NCBI GenBank assembly: GCA_018334675.1
Contig: JAGXLL010000009.1
Span: forward strand, 1 to 64,000
Origin: Bacteroidales bacterium
GTDB taxonomy: Bacteria > Bacteroidota > Bacteroidia > Bacteroidales > UBA12077
Length of the DNA stretch: 64,000 bases
Direction: 5' to 3'
Every line of letters begins with the position of its first letter. Within the stretch, counting starts at the first letter, position 1. Shown here piece after piece: positions 61,294 to 64,000 of this stretch. A model generated the notes under the pieces. It did no database searches. It worked only from the letters and a program-made list of their open reading frames with translations, and had not been told where the DNA came from. Position numbers and translations under genes: made by a program.

Positions 61294-62526
61294 TTAGGAT
61301 TTTTTGCCCGCCATGGTCATTTGCGACTCGATGGGCATCTCTTTGCCTTTAAGCAGAATGTGCCAGTATATCCAGCGGAAAAGTACTTTTCCGTAATGGT
61401 TCATCTTGGTATTCTGTAACAGTCCGAAGGGTCCAACACCGGGTAAGGGGAAAGTGCCGGGCAGTGGTTCGGTGTCGTAGTTGAAGTCGATGATCGAGCC
61501 ATTGCCATATCCGGTTTCAATGTAGCAGTTGGAGTGTCCGTCGAATTGTGCCTTCAGGGGCCGGTTCTCGATGGCGCTGAGCAGGTTCTCATAAACCACC
61601 TCCGAGGCAAAATGGACGACCGATCCGGCTTTGGAAGTTGGGATGTCGGAAGCATCGCCCAGCACGAAAATGTTCTCGTGGTTTTTGGACTGCAGGGTGT
61701 ATTTGTCGGTGGGGATGAAATTCAGGTCATCTCCCATATCGCTGCGTTCTACCAAGGAGCTGCCGGTGTTCACCGGAACGATGGTCAGCACGTCAAAGGG
61801 GATCTCCTGTTCGTCGTAGGAGCGGATCACCTTCTTCTCATTGTCCACGCTCTCCAGGTAGAAATCGGGTACCACCCGGATGTTCTTCTCTTCAAGCAGG
61901 TCTCCCAACATCCTGGAGGCCTTGGGTTTGGTGAAGGCCCCGGACAGGGGGGTGACGAAGGTGATGTCCACCTTCTCGCGGATACCTGCCTCAGTGAAAT
62001 AGGCATCGGCCAGAAAGGAGAACTCCAGGGGAGCTACCGGGCATTTGAAGGGCAGCTCGGCGATGTTCACCACCAGCCTGCCACCTTCCCAGTCACGGAA
62101 AAATTCCCTCAGAGCAACAGCTCCGTCCAGGGTATAGAAATCGAATATCTCCTTACGCCACAGGCTACCATCCTTCAGTCCGGGTGTCTCCTCCGGACTG
62201 ATGTCGGTTCCCGTGGCTACGATCAGGTAATCATATTGCAGCACCTGACCGCCTTCCAGGAGGACCTGGGTGTTGTTGGGCTCGATCTTGTCGATGCCAT
62301 TATATATGACCTGTACCCCCGGTGGAAGAAAGTCGGATTTGGGTTTGATCACATCGTTTTTGTTGTAGATGCCAAATGGGATGAACAGAAAACCCGGCTG
62401 ATAGTAATGGGTTTTGTCTTTGTCCACAATGGTGATCTCCCATTGATCTCTTGAGAGGACCTTACGGAGTTTGTTGGCCATGATGGTTCCACCCGTGCCG
62501 GCTCCTAAAATGACAATCTTTTTCAT
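61294..62526 (-). CDS. Sulfide:quinone oxidoreductase-like flavoprotein
   Basis: A 410-residue FAD enzyme. FAD-binding GAGTGGTIMANKLR at the N-terminus and the second Rossmann region YLIVATGTDISPEETPG are present, with FVLGDASDIPTSKAGSV near the end. Two of the three Cys of SQRs can be placed: one in ELPFKCPVAPLE and one in GHSNCYIETGYG. The first classical Cys is not seen. A C-terminal amphipathic end (KVLFRWIYWHILLKG) fits membrane attachment. It would oxidise sulfide to persulfide or polysulfide and pass electrons to quinone. It heads an operon with DUF1641, TusE-like and DsrE-like genes and is divergent from a Crp/Fnr gene. Confidence 0.87.
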   Translation of the reverse strand: MKKIVILGAGTGGTIMANKLRKVLSRDQWEITIVDKDKTHYYQPGFLFIPFGIYNKNDVIKPKSDFLPPGVQVIYNGIDKIEPNNTQVLLEGGQVLQYDYLIVATGTDISPEETPGLKDGSLWRKEIFDFYTLDGAVALREFFRDWEGGRLVVNIAELPFKCPVAPLEFSFLADAYFTEAGIREKVDITFVTPLSGAFTKPKASRMLGDLLEEKNIRVVPDFYLESVDNEKKVIRSYDEQEIPFDVLTIVPVNTGSSLVERSDMGDDLNFIPTDKYTLQSKNHENIFVLGDASDIPTSKAGSVVHFASEVVYENLLSAIENRPLKAQFDGHSNCYIETGYGNGSIIDFNYDTEPLPGTFPLPGVGPFGLLQNTKMNHYGKVLFRWIYWHILLKGKEMPIESQMTMAGKKS

Positions 62527-62678
62527 ACGATTTATTTTTAAATTTTCAGGTTTTCGTTTTTTCCCGCAAGTGGCGGGGAAAATCCTTATGACCCCGTTGC
62601 TGTAATTTGGAATAAAGGGTCATGCGGTTTTCAGATTCGATAATTTTTGTTATAATTTTAAACTGTTGATCATCCTTT

Positions 62679-62694
62679 TGTTAATCAATTAACA
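62679..62694. promoter_or_regulatory. Palindrome 1 in the sqr-crp intergenic region
   Basis: TGTTAAT-CA-ATTAACA, arms 7 bases, perfect. It lies between the divergent SQR and Crp/Fnr genes; size and symmetry suit a dimeric regulator. Confidence 0.5.
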
Positions 62695-62721
62695 GAGATA
62701 TCACGAACAAAATTACATATT

Positions 62722-62737
62722 ATCTAAATATTTAGAT
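62722..62737. promoter_or_regulatory. Palindrome 2 in the sqr-crp intergenic region
   Basis: ATCTAAATATTTAGAT, a perfect 16-base palindrome, 55 bases before the Crp/Fnr start. Confidence 0.5.
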
Positions 62738-62766
62738 GTATTTATACGACTAATAAATATCATAAC

Positions 62767-62778
62767 TGATATATATCA
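62767..62778. promoter_or_regulatory. Palindrome 3 in the sqr-crp intergenic region
   Basis: TGATATATATCA, a perfect 12-base palindrome whose half-site TGAT resembles Fnr half-sites (TTGAT). It lies 14 bases before the Crp/Fnr start. Confidence 0.45.
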
Positions 62779-62791
62779 TAGGGAGCTGAAG

Positions 62792-63487
62792 ATGAGTAAA
62801 ATTTTGGATACCTCCAATTGCAAGCACTGCGCCTATCGATCCTGGGCTTTCAACAAACTGGATCAACAAGCCCTGGAGAAGATTGATTCCCATAAAACCG
62901 AGGTTTTCTATGAGAAAGGTGAAGTGATCTGCACCGAGGGCGAGGAGGTCAACAGTTTTCTATACTTGAGAAAAGGGCTTGTGAAACTGCTGACCACCGA
63001 GAAAAATGAAAAGGAACACATCATCAGCATTGGCAAGCCGCTGGATTTCATTGGGTTGCTCAGTATATTCTCCAACAGCAATCACATTTATACCATTACT
63101 GCTATAGAGGACTCGGTGGTGTGTTTTGTGGACCTGGAGGTCATTAAGGGTTTGATGCGACAAAACGGCAAATTTGCCCTGGATTTCCTGGAGAAATCGA
63201 GCCGGGTGGCAGACGATGTGATCAATACCCGCATCAGCATAAACACCAAGCAGTTGCGGGGCCGCATTGCTTATATTCTGCTGTTCTTTGCCAATCATAT
63301 ATATAACACAAGTGAATATGAATTGCCCATTAGCAGGAAAGAACTGGCTCAGTTGATCGATATGAGCACTGAGAATGTGATCCGGATCCTATCGGAATTT
63401 CGGAAGGACAAACTCATTGAGATAGAAGGCAAGCTCATCCGTATACTGGACGGGCAAAGGCTTCAGCGGATATATGATCTGGGATAG
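62792..63487 (+). CDS. Crp/Fnr-family transcriptional regulator
   Basis: A 231-residue regulator. A cyclic-nucleotide-like sensor domain (about 20-140, YEKGEVICTEGEEVNSFLYL) and a winged helix-turn-helix (LPISRKELAQLIDMSTENVI) are clear. The N-terminus has CKHC (C10, C13), as in Fnr-type Fe-S proteins, and two later Cys (VICTEG near 47 and VVCFVD near 110) could complete a cluster; the spacing is not that of E. coli FNR. It is divergent from the SQR operon with a 265-base gap that contains several palindromes, so it probably controls that operon in response to redox state, NO or sulfur species. A SD-like GGGAG precedes the ATG. Confidence 0.88.
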   Translation: MSKILDTSNCKHCAYRSWAFNKLDQQALEKIDSHKTEVFYEKGEVICTEGEEVNSFLYLRKGLVKLLTTEKNEKEHIISIGKPLDFIGLLSIFSNSNHIYTITAIEDSVVCFVDLEVIKGLMRQNGKFALDFLEKSSRVADDVINTRISINTKQLRGRIAYILLFFANHIYNTSEYELPISRKELAQLIDMSTENVIRILSEFRKDKLIEIEGKLIRILDGQRLQRIYDLG

Positions 63488-63562
63488 CATGGAGGAGAAG
63501 CCATTTTCAGGTGGCAATTCTGTATACACAGGCCCATTCACATAGGGCTTGGGTGGGTCTTT

Positions 63563-64000
63563 TCAGGAGTGTCCCGATTTTCTAAGATTCCGAACGGTTT
63601 TGGCCAGGTTGGTAGCAAAGACAAATTCATTGAGTTCGGGATTGTCGCTGTGCAAAATTTCCTCGCGCGATCCTTCCCACCATTTCTTTCCTTCATACAA
63701 AAAGATCACCTTGTCGCCGATTTCCATCACCGAATTCATGTCGTGGGTGTTGATGATGGTGGTGGTTTCTATATCCCGGGTCAGTTCTCCGATCAGCCGG
63801 TCGATGCGGATGGCGGTCTTGGGATCCAGTCCCGATATAGGTTCGTCGAAAAACAAGTATTTGGGGTAAAGGGCAATGGCCCGGGCAATGGCCACCCGTT
63901 TTTGCATACCCCCGCTGATCTCGGCAGGGTAAAGGCTGTTGGCATTGACGATATTGACCCGCTCCAGGCACTCATTAACCCGGTTCAGCTTCTGCTGCTC
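63563..64000 (-). CDS. MlaF-like ABC ATPase, 5' end missing
   Basis: The open frame runs off the window; 145 residues plus stop are visible. The ABC signature is EISGGMQKRVAIARAIAL, Walker B is YLFFDEPISGLDP, and the H-loop is NTHDMNSV. Walker A lies outside. The ISGGM form and GLDPKTAIRIDRLIGEL are typical of the MlaF/Mkl group, which drives phospholipid transport between membranes with MlaE and MCE proteins. Those should be upstream or downstream outside the window. It is convergent with the Crp/Fnr gene. Confidence 0.83.
   Translation of the reverse strand, partial: EQQKLNRVNECLERVNIVNANSLYPAEISGGMQKRVAIARAIALYPKYLFFDEPISGLDPKTAIRIDRLIGELTRDIETTTIINTHDMNSVMEIGDKVIFLYEGKKWWEGSREEILHSDNPELNEFVFATNLAKTVRNLRKSGHS

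Overview
The window looks like the chromosome of an anaerobic or facultative member of the Bacteroidota, close to Bacteroidales/Marinilabiliales. The evidence is an S46 dipeptidyl-peptidase, a TonB-dependent receptor with a CarboxypepD_reg-like N-terminus, a lysyl-tRNA synthetase with the C-terminal extension common in Bacteroidota, an epimerase-type threonine dehydrogenase paired with a KBL-type ligase, a DUF4834 protein, AT-rich start regions mostly without Shine-Dalgarno sequences, and promoter-like TAnnTTTG boxes. The only ribonucleotide reductase here is the oxygen-independent, B12-dependent class II enzyme. No rRNA, tRNA, CRISPR array, prophage or insertion sequence was recognised.

Layout: 1-600 holds the end of a likely hybrid-cluster protein and a cupin gene flanked by 46-base direct repeats. 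614-7949 holds zupT, rnhA, a DPP7-like peptidase, rlmN, a small exported protein and a membrane-bound MutS-like ATPase. 8100-16000 is a DNA-metabolism block (parE, parC, aroK, nrdJ). 16143-19980 holds a flippase-like protein and the divergent threonine-degradation pair kbl/tdh. 20000-28806 is a mixed accessory stretch: zincin-like protein, M14 carboxypeptidase lipoprotein, haloalkane dehalogenase-like hydrolase, methyltransferase, aldo/keto reductase, SDR, double VOC protein and LETM1-like protein. 29231-36092 holds the lysS-gpsA-pgi operon, a FetAB-like ABC transporter and a PlsC acyltransferase. 36107-47188 is envelope-related: a 1156-residue probable beta-barrel, waaA, a tandem SPOR-like protein, and a TonB receptor followed by a lipoprotein with four internal repeats. 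47424-54263 holds an AspT/YidE-like transporter, DUF429, SDR, nitroreductase, M28 peptidase and a repeat protein of propeller-like character. 54365-59622 is housekeeping (lplA, PAP2, obg, hpt, purE, trpS, DUF4834). 59739-62526 is a compact sulfur operon (SQR-like flavoprotein, DUF1641, TusE/DsrC-like, DsrE-like) divergent from a Crp/Fnr regulator. The window ends inside an MlaF-like ATPase.

Two things stand out. The first is a family of composite palindromes: near-perfect 25-base palindromes (12-base arms AGCGCTTAGCGC / GCGCTAAGCGCT around one central base), usually paired around a smaller inverted repeat such as TGTTCG-AAAA-CGAACA, and placed mostly between convergent gene ends. The second is the SQR-DUF1641-TusE-DsrE cluster, which has the parts list of a sulfide-to-persulfide relay. 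Its DsrC-like carrier has lost one of the two classical cysteines, and several palindromes lie between it and its likely regulator.
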